Numbered from the stretch's first letter, positions 16,051-25,292 are shown. The stretch: 64,000 nt of DNA from Salinirubrum litoreum (GCF_020567425.1 NZ_JAJCVJ010000001.1:1426001-1490000), one strand, 5' to 3'. The notes: generated by a model not told the origin, from the letters alone. Numbers and translations: made by a program.

Positions 16051-17049
16051 ATGACCGAGACGTTGTTTCTGACGAGTGGGGACGTGGCCGATCTGGCGAC
16101 GCCGAGCGAGTACGTGGACGCGGTTCGAGAGGGGTACCGTCAGCGTGGCGAGGGCGCGCCCGCAGAGCCACGGACGAAGCTGTTCCAGTCGGACCCGCCG
16201 GGGATGCTGACCGGCTACAGTGCGATCCTCCCGGACACCGGCGCGATGGGTGGATACATGTACGCGGCGGGGTTCGCCGACCGGGACGCTCACTTCGTCA
16301 CGCCGCTGTTCGACGCCGACTCGGGGGCACCGCTGGCCATCGTCGACGGTGCGAGCATGAACCCCTTCAAGACCGGCGCGGCGGGTGCGGTCGCGGTGGA
16401 CGAACTCGCCCGTCTCGACGCCGACTCGGTGGCCGTGATCGGCAGTGGCGCACAGGCACGCGGCCAACTCCGCGCCACGGCCACGGTCCGGAGCCTCGAC
16501 ACCGTGTGGGTCTACTCGCCGACGAAAGCGCACCGCGAGGCCTTCGCGGGCGAGATGAACGAGCGTCTCGACGCGAGTGTCGCGGCGGTCGCGTCCAGCG
16601 CGGCCGCCGTCGAGGACGCCGACATCGTGATCACGGCGACGAACGCCGACGATCCGGTGTTCGACGGCGACCTGCTCGAACCCGGCACGCACGTCACCGC
16701 GATGGGCCAGTACAACCCCCAGAAGCGCGAGGTCGACGACACCACGGTCCAGCGGGCGACCTACGTTCCGGACCTCCGGAAGCGTGCGACACAGGACGCC
16801 GGGGCGTTCCTCCACGCACTGGAGTCGGGTGCCGTCACCGAGGAGCACGTCCACGCGGAACTCGGCGAGGTCGTCGCCGGGGAGGCCGAGGGCCGAACCT
16901 CCGACGGGGAGATCACGCTGTTCGACAGTGGCGGGACCGGCATCGAGACGGTCGCCGGGGCGTACCTGCTCTACGAGAAAGCGAGAGCGGCCGGTATCGG
17001 CCAGACGCTCGACTTCGCGCCCGCGAGCGAGGCGCTGACCGGGGAGTAG
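16051..17049 (+). CDS. Ornithine cyclodeaminase/mu-crystallin family protein
   Basis: NAD(P)-dependent enzyme of 332 residues in the family that includes ornithine cyclodeaminase, alanine dehydrogenase of Archaeoglobus and ketimine reductases. The N-terminal substrate domain contains E-P-R-T-K-L-F and the G-G-Y-M-Y-A-A-G strand. The Rossmann domain starts V-A-V-I-G-S-G-A-Q-A-R-G-Q-L (about 130-143), with I-V-I-T-A-T-N-A-D-D-P-V-F further on and G-T-H-V-T-A-M-G-Q-Y after it. The closing F-D-S-G-G-T-G-I-E segment is conserved. Substrate choice among ornithine, alanine or cyclic imines is open. The ATG at 16051 gives the family N-terminus. Confidence 0.87.
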   Translation: MTETLFLTSGDVADLATPSEYVDAVREGYRQRGEGAPAEPRTKLFQSDPPGMLTGYSAILPDTGAMGGYMYAAGFADRDAHFVTPLFDADSGAPLAIVDGASMNPFKTGAAGAVAVDELARLDADSVAVIGSGAQARGQLRATATVRSLDTVWVYSPTKAHREAFAGEMNERLDASVAAVASSAAAVEDADIVITATNADDPVFDGDLLEPGTHVTAMGQYNPQKREVDDTTVQRATYVPDLRKRATQDAGAFLHALESGAVTEEHVHAELGEVVAGEAEGRTSDGEITLFDSGGTGIETVAGAYLLYEKARAAGIGQTLDFAPASEALTGE

Positions 17050-17069
17050 CGACGGGACGGGACCCGGTC

Positions 17070-17714
17070 TCACTCCCCGCCGAATCCCAGTCGCTCGGCG
17101 ATCTGCCGACCGACGCTCCGGGGGTCGGACTCGACGATCTCGATCCCGTCGCCGACCGATATCTCGCCAGCCTCCAGCACGTCCGCACAGATCCCACCGC
17201 GTCCGTCGCCGAGTGCGCGGGCCACGCCGTCCTCGTCTGCGACACGTTCGACGTGGACACAGGGCGGTCGGGGGCGCGTCCCGCGCAGAGTCGCGCCGCC
17301 GACGCGGAACGTCGCGTCCAGCAGGTCCCGGAGGTCGCCGCCCCGGACGACGAGATTCCGCCGGTGTCGGCCGTCGGTGAGGTCGATGCCCGCCTCGGCG
17401 CGGATCGTCTCGATCCCCTCGGCCGCGATCAGGGTGACCTGACACACGTCGTACGGCGAATAGTAACCGCTGCCCGTGAGGTAGCGGTCGCCGCGCAGGC
17501 CACCCTCCACCGCGTCGACCGACTCGCGGGACTCCATCGGCGCGGAGTCTTCGGGCGCGAGGAAGATGGCCTCGACCGTGCCGAAACCGCCGGCGCTGTC
17601 GGCTGTCCCGGTCCGTTCGTCGGAGTTCTCGTCGCTGGCAGCGTCGGCCCGTCCGCCGTGTTCGTCGGCGGTGTGTTCGGATCTGTCGGTGCCGGGGGGA
17701 GTCGCGTCGTCCAT
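17070..17714 (-). CDS. MOSC domain protein
   Basis: Protein of 214 residues. The first 45 are a disordered Asp/Glu/Thr-rich extension. The remainder is a MOSC domain, the beta-barrel that binds sulfurated molybdenum cofactor in related proteins. Visible features are G-T-V-E-A-I-F-L-A-P near 45, G-L-R-G-D-R-Y (the conserved E-G-D/G-D-R-Y turn), R-R-N-L-V-V-R-G-G-D-L and the R-P-R-P-P-C-V-H segment with the cysteine expected to bind the cofactor sulfur. It may act as a sulfur carrier or oxidoreductase accessory. The mobA-like gene far upstream is the only other molybdenum-cofactor gene in view. The ATG at 17714 excludes a repeat-encoded Arg/Pro-rich extension. Confidence 0.87.
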   Translation of the reverse strand: MDDATPPGTDRSEHTADEHGGRADAASDENSDERTGTADSAGGFGTVEAIFLAPEDSAPMESRESVDAVEGGLRGDRYLTGSGYYSPYDVCQVTLIAAEGIETIRAEAGIDLTDGRHRRNLVVRGGDLRDLLDATFRVGGATLRGTRPRPPCVHVERVADEDGVARALGDGRGGICADVLEAGEISVGDGIEIVESDPRSVGRQIAERLGFGGE

Positions 17715-17797
17715 CTCGTGTCGGGGTAGGTCGTGTGGGGACGTGAATCTGTCACACGACCCGAGTTCGGACACGGGCCCGTCACACGCAGGCCCCG

Positions 17798-17869
17798 GTC
17801 GACAGTGGCGGGGTGGCCTAGGTCGACGGTGGCGGGGTGGCCTAGGTCGACGGTGGCGGGGCGGTCTGT
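17798..17869. repeat. Three tandem copies of a 24-bp unit
   Basis: Unit GTCGACGGTGGCGGGGTGGC plus CTAG occurs at 17798, 17822 and 17846. The first differs at one base and the third diverges near its end. It lies 84 bases upstream of the MOSC gene start and outside any called gene. Slippage or protein binding are both possible. Confidence 0.8.
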
Positions 17870-18018
17870 CCTGAACACCCGCGCGGATTCGGCAGTTCAC
17901 CCGGTCGTGCAGTCCGAACTGGTATTTAACCCTACCGACCGACTACGGAAGGAATCGACCGACGAGAGCGCGTCGCTCGCCACAACGCATATGTATCCCT
18001 AATCGCCTATCCCCCCGT

Positions 18019-18990
18019 ATGTCACGGGTAGCGCTGGTCGAGAACGTCACGGCCATGCTCGAAGACGCGGGCTTCCTCGTCAGCGACCGCATCGCGGTCC
18101 GCCCCAAGAGCTTCGACCTCGCGGCCCGTCGCGGCGACGACCTCCTGCTGTTGAAGATTCTCGGCAACATCGACGCCTTCGACGCTGCGACGGGATCGGA
18201 GATGCGTCGACTCGGCACCTACCTCGACGCCACGCCGATGGTCATCGGTCTCCGGACGCGCGACGAGGACCTGAAGCCGGACGTGGTCTACTTCCGGCAC
18301 GGCGTGCCGGTCCTCTCGCCGGACACCGCACTGGACCTGTTCGTCGAGGGCGTCCCGCCGCTGATCTACGCGGCACCCGGCGGTCTGTACGTCAACATCG
18401 ACGGCGACCTGCTCTCGGAGGTCCGCGAGGAGAGCGAACTGAGTCTCGGGCAACTCGCGTCGGAACTCGGCGTCTCCCGGCGGACGGTCTCGAAGTACGA
18501 AGACGGGATGAACGCCTCCATCGAGGTGGCCGTCAAACTCGAAGAACTGTTCGGCAGGCCGTTCTCCAGTCCGGTCGACGTGATCGACGGGGCCGAGGCG
18601 GTTCGGGACGCCGACCCGATGCCGGAAGATCCCGAGGCCGACCCGGACGACGAACACGTGCTGGGTGTCCTCGCACGGGCCGGCTTCCGGGTCCACCCGA
18701 CCTCGCGCGCCCCGTTCAAGGCCGTCAGCGAGGACGCCGACAGTCGGGCGGACAACGTCCTGACGGGTCACTCGGCGTTCACCCGGAGCGCCGAGAAGCG
18801 CGCGCGACTGATGTCCTCGATCGGGAACGTCACGCGCACGCGGTCGGTCTACTTCGTCGAGGAGCGCGCGAAACAGGAGTCGGTCGAGGGGACCGCCATC
18901 GTCTCCTGTGAGGAACTCGCGGAGATCGACGACCCCGACGCGGTGCGTGACCTCCTCAGAGAACGCACCGAAGAACCCGCAGAGAGCTAG
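18019..18990 (+). CDS. Archaeal HTH-type transcriptional regulator (Xre-like)
   Basis: Protein of 323 residues of the widespread archaeal family of putative regulators with a central Cro/C1-type helix-turn-helix. An N-terminal alpha/beta domain (1-125) with [17 protein letters not shown] resembles a nuclease-like or sensor fold. The HTH (about 133-180) reads [23 protein letters not shown]. The C-terminal domain carries [12 protein letters not shown] and ends in an acidic helix. The target is unknown. TATA-like CATATGTA about 30 bases before the ATG indicates a leaderless transcript. It stands as a single gene between a divergent MOSC gene and a convergent PrsW gene. Confidence 0.85.
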   Translation: MSRVALVENVTAMLEDAGFLVSDRIAVRPKSFDLAARRGDDLLLLKILGNIDAFDAATGSEMRRLGTYLDATPMVIGLRTRDEDLKPDVVYFRHGVPVLSPDTALDLFVEGVPPLIYAAPGGLYVNIDGDLLSEVREESELSLGQLASELGVSRRTVSKYEDGMNASIEVAVKLEELFGRPFSSPVDVIDGAEAVRDADPMPEDPEADPDDEHVLGVLARAGFRVHPTSRAPFKAVSEDADSRADNVLTGHSAFTRSAEKRARLMSSIGNVTRTRSVYFVEERAKQESVEGTAIVSCEELAEIDDPDAVRDLLRERTEEPAES

Positions 18991-19029
18991 GTTCCCGAAG
19001 CCAGCCGTTCTCGCCGTCGGTTCTCCCGC

Positions 19030-20040
19030 TCACTCGAACTCGGTCGATTCCGCCGTCAGCGACGCCTCGTCTCTCGCGTCCGACTCGTGGGCCCGGTCGT
19101 AGGCGATCCGGTAGCGGCGGAACTTCCGGAGCAGGATGAGGCCGAAGAAGCCCTGGTAGAGCACGACGAACAGGAAGAAGGAGACGATCCCACCGGGGAT
19201 ACCGGGGATCAGCGCGATGGCGGTGGAGCCGACGCCGGCCAGTGAGTTGTAGGTCGCGTGGATGAACGCGGCGATCAGCAGGCCCTTGATGACGATCGGG
19301 CCCGCGTTCTCCGAGTTGAACTTCGCCAGGCCGAGGTAGTAGCCGGCGAACGCCGAGTAGACGACGTGGCCCGGGCCCGCGAGCGCGCGGATGGCCGTGA
19401 TCCCGCCGCCGGCACCGATGATCCCGAGGCCGAGTTCGGGCGTCGCGCCGTCCAGGTTCCGGGTGATGTACAGCGCATTCTCGATGGTTGCGAAGCCGAG
19501 ACCGGCCATCGCGCCGTACACCGCTCCGTCGATCACCGCGTTGAAACTGTCCTTCCGGTAGGCGTAGAGCCTGACGGCGAGCAGTTTGACCGTCTCCTCG
19601 ACCGGGCCGACCACGATGTAGAAGAAGAGGATCATGCCGAGACCGCCGAGGCCGCCGAAGACGAACTGGCCGTAGCTGTTGATCACTGCGGCGAAGTTCG
19701 CCGTCAGGACCCCGAGCAGGAAGGTGCCGACGAGGAGCGTGAGCGGTTCGCCGGTGGTCGCGTCGCTGTACCAGACGTACGCGGCCAGTCCGAGCGCCGG
19801 GATGGCAGAGAGGAGCGTCAGGACGCCGATCTGGGGGTCGAAGATGGCGCTCGCCCCACCGATCCCGAGCAACAACAGGAACCCGAGCGCGATGGTGAGC
19901 CATCTGAGTGAGAACTTGCCCAGCCGGTAGATGGCGGTGGCGAGTCCGTCGAGCGAGGTCCGTTCCTCCCACGTGGCAACGTCGTAGAGGTCCTGCGACC
20001 CGTCCGAGGCGGTCTCTATCGGGTCGCGTCTGTCGGCCAT
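19030..20040 (-). CDS. PrsW family intramembrane metalloprotease
   Basis: Membrane protein of 336 residues with about eight hydrophobic helices after a 45-residue acidic N-terminus. PrsW proteins cut anti-sigma factors within the membrane in bacteria; in archaea the substrate is unknown. The three glutamyl-protease motifs are visible: V-G-P-V-E-E-T-V-K-L (E-E-x-x-K), G-F-A-T-I-E-N-A-L-Y (the E-N motif) and later G-P-G-H-V-V-Y-S plus A-F-I-H-A-T-Y-N with conserved histidines. The cytoplasmic tail is acidic. It is divergent from the 20188 gene with 147 bases between. Confidence 0.88.
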   Translation of the reverse strand: MADRRDPIETASDGSQDLYDVATWEERTSLDGLATAIYRLGKFSLRWLTIALGFLLLLGIGGASAIFDPQIGVLTLLSAIPALGLAAYVWYSDATTGEPLTLLVGTFLLGVLTANFAAVINSYGQFVFGGLGGLGMILFFYIVVGPVEETVKLLAVRLYAYRKDSFNAVIDGAVYGAMAGLGFATIENALYITRNLDGATPELGLGIIGAGGGITAIRALAGPGHVVYSAFAGYYLGLAKFNSENAGPIVIKGLLIAAFIHATYNSLAGVGSTAIALIPGIPGGIVSFFLFVVLYQGFFGLILLRKFRRYRIAYDRAHESDARDEASLTAESTEFE

Positions 20041-20187
20041 GCTCCCGCGTTCGGCCGGGTGGGATTAATGCCTTGTCACGCCGGAGGAGACGGTCGCGTC
20101 CGTCTCGCCGGGAGCGACGACGCCAGTGTCGATTTCGCGCTCGCCGGAACCGGACAGGCTGAAAACCCCGCCGACCGAAGGAGTGGT

Positions 20188-20562
20188 ATGCACTTCGACT
20201 CGCGGACACAGCAGGCGCTCCGGGCGGTCGGTCTCGACCGGAGCGACCTCAGGGAGGCCTCGAAACTCGTGACGGCGGCCGTCGAGGCGGACGCCGACGA
20301 CCTGCGAGCGTTCTTCGACGAGAGAGAGACGGTCTACTCGGACATGGAGAAGGCCCACAGCACGAGCGACGTGCACGAGCACACGGTGAAGTTCTTCGAC
20401 TGCTACACTCACGGCTCTGACCTGCGGGGCTACCTCCGGTTCGACACGTGGGGCGTCCCCGTCGAAGACGGGCGGGTGCTGTCCGACGAGAAGGTCGAAC
20501 TGACCCTCGGGCCGACGGTCCACGACCGGGTGCGGTTCGTCACCGACCCGGATCTGTTATGA
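20188..20562 (+). CDS. Small conserved haloarchaeal protein, unknown function
   Basis: Cytoplasmic protein of 124 residues. It begins M-H-F-D-S-R-T-Q-Q-A-L-R-A-V-G-L, has a helical centre (L-R-A-F-F-D-E-R-E-T-V-Y-S-D-M-E) and ends with two strands (V-E-L-T-L-G-P, V-R-F-V-T-D-P). I recall it as a DUF found beside the FAU-1 gene in haloarchaea but cannot name it with certainty. AAGGAG lies six bases before the ATG. Its stop overlaps the next start as ATGA, so the two are translationally coupled, which points to a shared role in RNA metabolism. Confidence 0.72.
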   Translation: MHFDSRTQQALRAVGLDRSDLREASKLVTAAVEADADDLRAFFDERETVYSDMEKAHSTSDVHEHTVKFFDCYTHGSDLRGYLRFDTWGVPVEDGRVLSDEKVELTLGPTVHDRVRFVTDPDLL

Positions 20563-22016
20563 GTACCAGCGTCCGAATCAGAGGGATCTACACGACAGCG
20601 CTGACGGAACTGCTGCTCGCCGAGGACTACGACGTGGTGCAGGCCTCTCCGGCGATCCGCCGGCGGTTCGACGCCGACGTCGCGGGCGGCGACCACGACG
20701 TGGCGGTCGAGACCACCGACGACCGACAGGGCGTCGGCGTCGAGGGTGAACCGCCGGCGGTCGCGGAGTTGACAGCCCGACTCCGCGAGGTCGGGATCGA
20801 CACCTTCGCGTGGGACGACCCGACGCCACGCGCCGGCGTCTTCGACGGCCGCGTGACCGACACACGGGGCGGCGGCGCGGTCGTGGACCTCGGCGTCGGC
20901 GAGGGCTACCTCCCCTTCCGGAACGTCGACGACCGGATCGAGTCCGGCGACTCGGTCCGGGCACAGGTGATCGACCCGGCCGCGCCGTGGAGCGACGACC
21001 GGCCGCTGCTCGACACCGAGATACGGGCCTTCGCGGGGTTGGCGACACTCGTGCCGGGCCAGTCGGGGACGACCGTCGACACGTACGACGACGCGGCCGG
21101 CCGCGAACTCGCCGGGATGACCGACCTGCTGGACGCCGACGTGCCGGAGGGCTGGGGCGTCCGGTGGAGTCACAGCGCGACCGAGGCTGACATGGCCACG
21201 CTCTCGGCGGCGCTGACGCGAGCCAGCGAGCGTGCCCGGCAGTTGACCGAGGCGGGTGTCGGTGGCACGGGAGACGCGAGCGGTTCGGACGCGGTCGGCG
21301 CGAGTGGTGCGGGTGGCGCGCAGGCCGACGACCCGAGACCGGTCGTCACGCCCGGTGCGGGGCGGTGGGTCTGGTTCGGTCGGGCGTCCCGATTCGCGCT
21401 CGACGACCTGCGCCGAGCGGTCACCACGACCATGCCGGGCCACCACCGGACGAAGGCGGCCTCGACCGCTGCCAGCGCGGGCGTGGACTTCGCTGAGGCG
21501 CTGTGTGACCCGACCGGCGAGTTCCCCTTCGGGGTCGTGACGGACCAGTTCGGCCCGACAGAGGGCGACTCGGTGACGATCGGTCACGGGAAGCCGGACG
21601 GGCGACTGATCGTCCTCGGAACCGGCGAGGTGACCGACCGTGACGCCGACGGCACCCTGTCGATCCGGCGGGAGATGTCCCCCGGCGGCGACTACGACGC
21701 GCTGGGCGTGCCCCGCGAATCCGGCGACGTGGCGTCGACGACCTTCCGGGAGGGTCGCTGGTGGTACCCGACGGTGTACCGCGATGCCGAGGGGACGCGG
21801 AAGGGGACCTACGTCAACATCTGCACGCCCGTCGAGTGTTTCCCGGACACCGTCCGCTACGTGGACCTGCACGTGGACGTGGTGAAACACCGCGACGGGA
21901 CCGTCGAACGCGTGGACGACGACGAACTGGACGCGTCGGTCGCGGCCGGCGAGGTGTCTACGGCGCTGGCCGAGAAGGCACGGTCGGTGGCCTCGGCCGT
22001 CGAGAACGCCCTCTGA
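20559..22016 (+). CDS. FAU-1 family RNA-binding protein/ribonuclease, DUF402 domain
   Basis: Protein of 485 residues similar to archaeal FAU-1, a protein that binds A+U-rich RNA and, in Pyrococcus, processes 5S rRNA. The N-terminal part opens with V-R-I-R-G-I-Y-T-T-A-L-T and contains an S1-like barrel near 95-150 (R-A-G-V-F-D-G-R-V-T-D, then G-E-G-Y-L-P-F). The C-terminal DUF402 region (about 310-450) has G-H-H-R-T-K-A, Y-D-A-L-G-V-P-R, W-W-Y-P-T-V-Y-R and G-T-Y-V-N-I-C-T-P-V-E. A Gly/Ala/Asp linker with low complexity joins them near 235-255, longer than in non-halophilic relatives. Start overlaps the previous gene by four bases. Confidence 0.88.
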   Translation: MSTSVRIRGIYTTALTELLLAEDYDVVQASPAIRRRFDADVAGGDHDVAVETTDDRQGVGVEGEPPAVAELTARLREVGIDTFAWDDPTPRAGVFDGRVTDTRGGGAVVDLGVGEGYLPFRNVDDRIESGDSVRAQVIDPAAPWSDDRPLLDTEIRAFAGLATLVPGQSGTTVDTYDDAAGRELAGMTDLLDADVPEGWGVRWSHSATEADMATLSAALTRASERARQLTEAGVGGTGDASGSDAVGASGAGGAQADDPRPVVTPGAGRWVWFGRASRFALDDLRRAVTTTMPGHHRTKAASTAASAGVDFAEALCDPTGEFPFGVVTDQFGPTEGDSVTIGHGKPDGRLIVLGTGEVTDRDADGTLSIRREMSPGGDYDALGVPRESGDVASTTFREGRWWYPTVYRDAEGTRKGTYVNICTPVECFPDTVRYVDLHVDVVKHRDGTVERVDDDELDASVAAGEVSTALAEKARSVASAVENAL

Positions 22017-22109
22017 GTCGGGAGCGACGGCGTGGGAGTGCCGTGCGACGGCGAGTCCAGAGACCTGCCGGCACTCGTCCTGCCGTCGTGCGACGGTGAG
22101 TCGAGCCGA

Positions 22110-22589
22110 CTACACCGAGAACTCGTACAGTTCGTCGCCGACGTGGTGGATGGATTCGACGACCTTCCCCGAGTCACCGACCATCTCGCTCCCGGCCACC
22201 AACGCCCGGCCGATTGCCAGCACCTTCCCGTGGGTCTCCTCGGCGATGGCGACGAGGTCGCCCGCCTCGATGTCCGGGTCGGCCTCGGTGATGCCCGGCC
22301 GCATCACGTCGGCACCGTCCGAGACGAACGAGATGGCACCGGCGTCGACCGTGACGACGCCGCGCTGTGGGGGGAACTCGTTCGCGCCGCGGACAGTGAG
22401 AAACGGCTCGTCGTCGACGTACAACACGAGGGGTTCGCCGTCGACGAGCACCAGATCGAACTCGGTGTCGGTCAGTTCCACGAGTTCGTAGGTGTCGCCG
22501 TCGGGGTCGACGCCGAGGCCGGCCGACAGGGCGTCGACGATGTCGTCGATCCCGTCGCTCCGGAGATGGTGTCGGGACTTGACTTCCAT
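22110..22589 (-). CDS. PUA-domain RNA-binding protein
   Basis: Protein of 159 residues in the MCT-1/Tma20-like archaeal family. The N-terminal half (M-E-V-K-S-R-H-H-L-R-S-D to about 75) is the pre-PUA domain. The C-terminal half is the PUA domain, with G-V-V-T-V-D-A-G-A-I, D-V-M-R-P-G-I (the conserved R-P-G-I turn), G-D-L-V-A-I and H-G-K-V-L-A-I-G. Related eukaryotic proteins act in ribosome recycling and start-site selection. The archaeal role is not proven. The neighbourhood is rich in RNA-related genes (FAU-1 convergent, RNB ribonuclease downstream on the other strand). Confidence 0.87.
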   Translation of the reverse strand: MEVKSRHHLRSDGIDDIVDALSAGLGVDPDGDTYELVELTDTEFDLVLVDGEPLVLYVDDEPFLTVRGANEFPPQRGVVTVDAGAISFVSDGADVMRPGITEADPDIEAGDLVAIAEETHGKVLAIGRALVAGSEMVGDSGKVVESIHHVGDELYEFSV

Positions 22590-22758
22590 ACCGACGACTG
22601 CGGGCGCTCGCCCGATAAATCGCCCGTTTGCCGACTCCGGTGTGACCGCTCGACGTCCCGGACGGAGTCACGCCGCGACCGCTCCCGCGTCGGCGTCCCG
22701 TGCGCCGGGCGTCAGACGCGGAACAAACGCTAAGTAACCCCGGACCGTGCCAGCTATC

Positions 22759-23061
22759 ATGTGGCGTTCCCGGACCAACCGGGACCGGAAAGCGGTCGTC
22801 TGTATCGCCTGCGGAACGGACGTGCTGCGGAGCGAGGCGCGCGAGTACGACAAGCACGGCGACCGCTGGGACCGGCACGGGAAGGAGTTCGAACACCTCT
22901 GTAAACCCTGCTACCGGGAGCTGTGTCACCAGCCGCGTGACGAACTCGAGTCGCTCCTCGTCGGCATCGAGACCGACGGGCAGAGTCGAGACGACTTCCT
23001 GGCCGAGTACCTCGGTGCCGTCGAGGAACGGTACGGCTCGCCCGAGGAACCGGAGTCGTAG
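22759..23061 (+). CDS. Small zinc-ribbon protein
   Basis: Protein of 100 residues with one C-x-x-C pair near the start (V-V-C-I-A-C-G-T-D, residues 15-18) and a second (H-L-C-K-P-C-Y-R-E-L-C, about 48-56), which together could bind one zinc. Between them is a charged stretch rich in Arg, Asp and His. The C-terminal half is an acidic helix. Such haloarchaeal proteins are of unknown function and may bind nucleic acid or another protein. The ATG at 22759 is the first codon that yields the family-like M-W-R-S-R-T. It precedes the RNB gene by 92 bases on the same strand. Confidence 0.77.
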   Translation: MWRSRTNRDRKAVVCIACGTDVLRSEAREYDKHGDRWDRHGKEFEHLCKPCYRELCHQPRDELESLLVGIETDGQSRDDFLAEYLGAVEERYGSPEEPES

Positions 23062-23153
23062 CCCGACGACCCGTCTCCTGTCTGAGTCCGACCGAACACA
23101 GTCGACACCGCCGGCCCGACACGACTAACTGTCCCACCCTCGAAGCCGGAGGT

Positions 23154-24461
23154 ATGTCGAACGATCAGGCCCACGCCGGAACCGCCGAAGGGCAAGGGCC
23201 GGTGCGGATCACGTCGGAGATCGACAGACACCTCGAGAACAAACGCGAGGAACTGTTTGAGGAGTTCGAGATCGCCGACGCGTTCCCCCCGGAGGTCCTC
23301 CGTGAAGCCGAAGCCCGCACCGAAGACGTGCAAAACGAGATCCAGTCGGAGGTCGACGAACGCACGGACCTGCGCGACCTGACGACGTGGACGACCGACC
23401 CCGCCGACGCGCAGGACTTCGACGACGCCATCTCCATCGAGAAGGGAGAGGAGACGTACACGCTGTGGGTCCACATCGCCGACGTGACCCACTACGTCCA
23501 CCCCGAGTCGGAGATGTGGGCCGAGGCCGTCCGCCGGGGCAACACGGTCTACCTGCCGGGCTACACGATCCACATGCTCCCGCCGACGCTCGCCGAGACG
23601 GTCTGTTCGCTCGTCCCGAACGAGGACCGACTGGCCCACACCGTCGAGATGACGCTGGACCGGGAGAACCTCTCCTTCGAGAACATCGAGATCTACAAGT
23701 CCGTCATCGAGTCGGACGAGCGCCTGACGTACACGCAGTGTGAGAACCGACTGGACGACGAAGACGCCCCCCTCCACGACGAGGCGACCCTCGCGTTCGA
23801 ACTCGCCGACCAGATGCACGAACAGCGCAAAGAGGACGGGAGTCTCGTCTTGAACCCCTCGCGGGACCGCGCCCACACCATCATCGAGGAGTGCATGCTG
23901 AAGGCGAACAAGGCCGTCACGCACGTCCTGATGTGGAACCGTGGCGTCGAGGCGATGTACCGCGTCCACCCGCAACCGACCCCGGACCAGTGGGACAAGG
24001 CGCTGAAGGAGATCATGGAACTCGACGGCGTCTCCATCCCGAGCGGTTCGTGGGACGACCCCCGGAAGTCGGTCAACGCGGCGTTAGAGTCCGCGCCGCC
24101 GCGCGCGCTCAACAAGATCCAGCGTGCCGTGCTGAAGGTGATGCCCCGCGCGAAGTACATGAACGACCCCTTCGGCGGCCACCACGCGCTGAACTTCGAC
24201 ATCTACGGCCACTTCACCAGTCCGATCCGCCGCCTCTCCGATCTGATCAACCACTGGATCGTCCACGAGAACGACGTGCCCGAAGACCTGATCCAGTTGT
24301 GTGACCGCGCCTCCGACCGCCAGAAGGACGCCGAGACCGCAGAACGCCTCTACAAGCAGTTCATGGAGGAGATCGGTCTCGACCCCTACGCCGTCAACTC
24401 CCGTGGCGTCGAGGTCGTCGACGACGACGAGATCGACGACGAAGACGGTATCGAGTACTGA
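23154..24461 (+). CDS. RNB-domain exoribonuclease (RNase II/R family)
   Basis: Processive 3'-5' exoribonuclease-type protein of 435 residues made almost entirely of the RNB catalytic domain. The active-site stretch T-D-P-A-D-A-Q-D-F-D-D-A-I-S (about 81-94) contains the clustered Asp residues that bind magnesium, followed by Y-T-L-W-V-H-I-A-D-V-T-H-Y-V. Other signatures are R-R-G-N-T-V-Y-L-P, M-L-P-P-T-L-A-E, and F-T-S-P-I-R-R-L-S-D-L-I-N-H near 365. Bacterial RNase R also has cold-shock and S1 domains, which are missing here, as is usual for haloarchaeal members. The tail is acidic. Confidence 0.92.
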   Translation: MSNDQAHAGTAEGQGPVRITSEIDRHLENKREELFEEFEIADAFPPEVLREAEARTEDVQNEIQSEVDERTDLRDLTTWTTDPADAQDFDDAISIEKGEETYTLWVHIADVTHYVHPESEMWAEAVRRGNTVYLPGYTIHMLPPTLAETVCSLVPNEDRLAHTVEMTLDRENLSFENIEIYKSVIESDERLTYTQCENRLDDEDAPLHDEATLAFELADQMHEQRKEDGSLVLNPSRDRAHTIIEECMLKANKAVTHVLMWNRGVEAMYRVHPQPTPDQWDKALKEIMELDGVSIPSGSWDDPRKSVNAALESAPPRALNKIQRAVLKVMPRAKYMNDPFGGHHALNFDIYGHFTSPIRRLSDLINHWIVHENDVPEDLIQLCDRASDRQKDAETAERLYKQFMEEIGLDPYAVNSRGVEVVDDDEIDDEDGIEY

Positions 24462-24488
24462 ACGCTCTAACCCGTTTCTGTCGTTCTC

Positions 24489-25292
24489 TCACGCCGTCAC
24501 GGTGCCGGACTCGCGGGCGGTGTTGCCGTCGGCGTCGAACGCCGTCGCCGTGATCGTGTAGGTGGTCCCGCGCTGGACGTTCTCAGTCGTGTCTATCGTG
24601 AGATTTCGGGCTTTGTACTGTTTGCCGTTGCCCGGTACAGACTCGGTCGCGGACGCGACTTCGGTCCCGCTGGGGTCGGTGACGAGGTACTCGACACGGT
24701 CGAGGTCGTCGTCGCCGTCGCGGTCCTGCGCCTGCGCCTGTCCGACCGTGAACTCACCCTTGCCGGCGTTGGCCCGCAACTTGGCGAGTTTCTTGAACCG
24801 GATCGCGGCCTTCACGTTCCCACGTGTCACGGAACTCGTCCGGTCCAGCCGGAGGGTCGTCGCCGGTCCCGACGCCGAGACGCTCCACGCCAGCGTGTCA
24901 CCACGCCCGAGCGTCGTCTCGGCTTCGACGGTCGCCGACTCGTCGGCGAGCAACGAGAGCGTCACGGACGACCCGCTGTCGGTCGCGGTGTAGAGTGTCC
25001 CCTCGCTCGCGGTCGCCAGCGAGACGGTGACGGTGATCGAGTCGGCCGACAGGTGGTTGGTGATCGTCGCCAGCGTACCCCGCTTGTTCGCCGAGACCGA
25101 CCCCGGCGCGTCGAGTCCGAGGACGCCGTCGATGTCGGTGGCGACGCCGAGGCTGTTGCTTCTGTTGAGGTCGGCAGACGTGTACGCGCCGGCTTCGAGT
25201 CCGCCGAGACCGAGTGCCGCCACGCCCGCGAGGAGAAGGCCGCGTCTGGTGCGGGAAGACGTGCCTCGTGTCGGCGAGCCTCGGCGGCGCAT
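24489..25292 (-). CDS. Predicted secreted protein with twin-arginine signal
   Basis: Protein of 267 residues beginning with an Arg-rich n-region and S-R-T-R-R-G-L-L-L-A-G-V-A-A-L-G-L-G, a Tat-like signal peptide ending near residue 36. The mature part is Ser/Thr-rich beta sequence without cysteine (for example D-S-I-T-V-T-V-S-L, then T-T-L-R-L-D-R-T-S-S-V-T-R). A final immunoglobulin-like repeat (about 190-265) contains D-R-D-G-D-D-D-L-D-R-V-E-Y-L-V. Its role is unknown; a surface or pilus-like protein is plausible. TATA-like CTTATATG lies about 30 bases before the start. Confidence 0.75.
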   Translation of the reverse strand: MRRRGSPTRGTSSRTRRGLLLAGVAALGLGGLEAGAYTSADLNRSNSLGVATDIDGVLGLDAPGSVSANKRGTLATITNHLSADSITVTVSLATASEGTLYTATDSGSSVTLSLLADESATVEAETTLGRGDTLAWSVSASGPATTLRLDRTSSVTRGNVKAAIRFKKLAKLRANAGKGEFTVGQAQAQDRDGDDDLDRVEYLVTDPSGTEVASATESVPGNGKQYKARNLTIDTTENVQRGTTYTITATAFDADGNTARESGTVTA

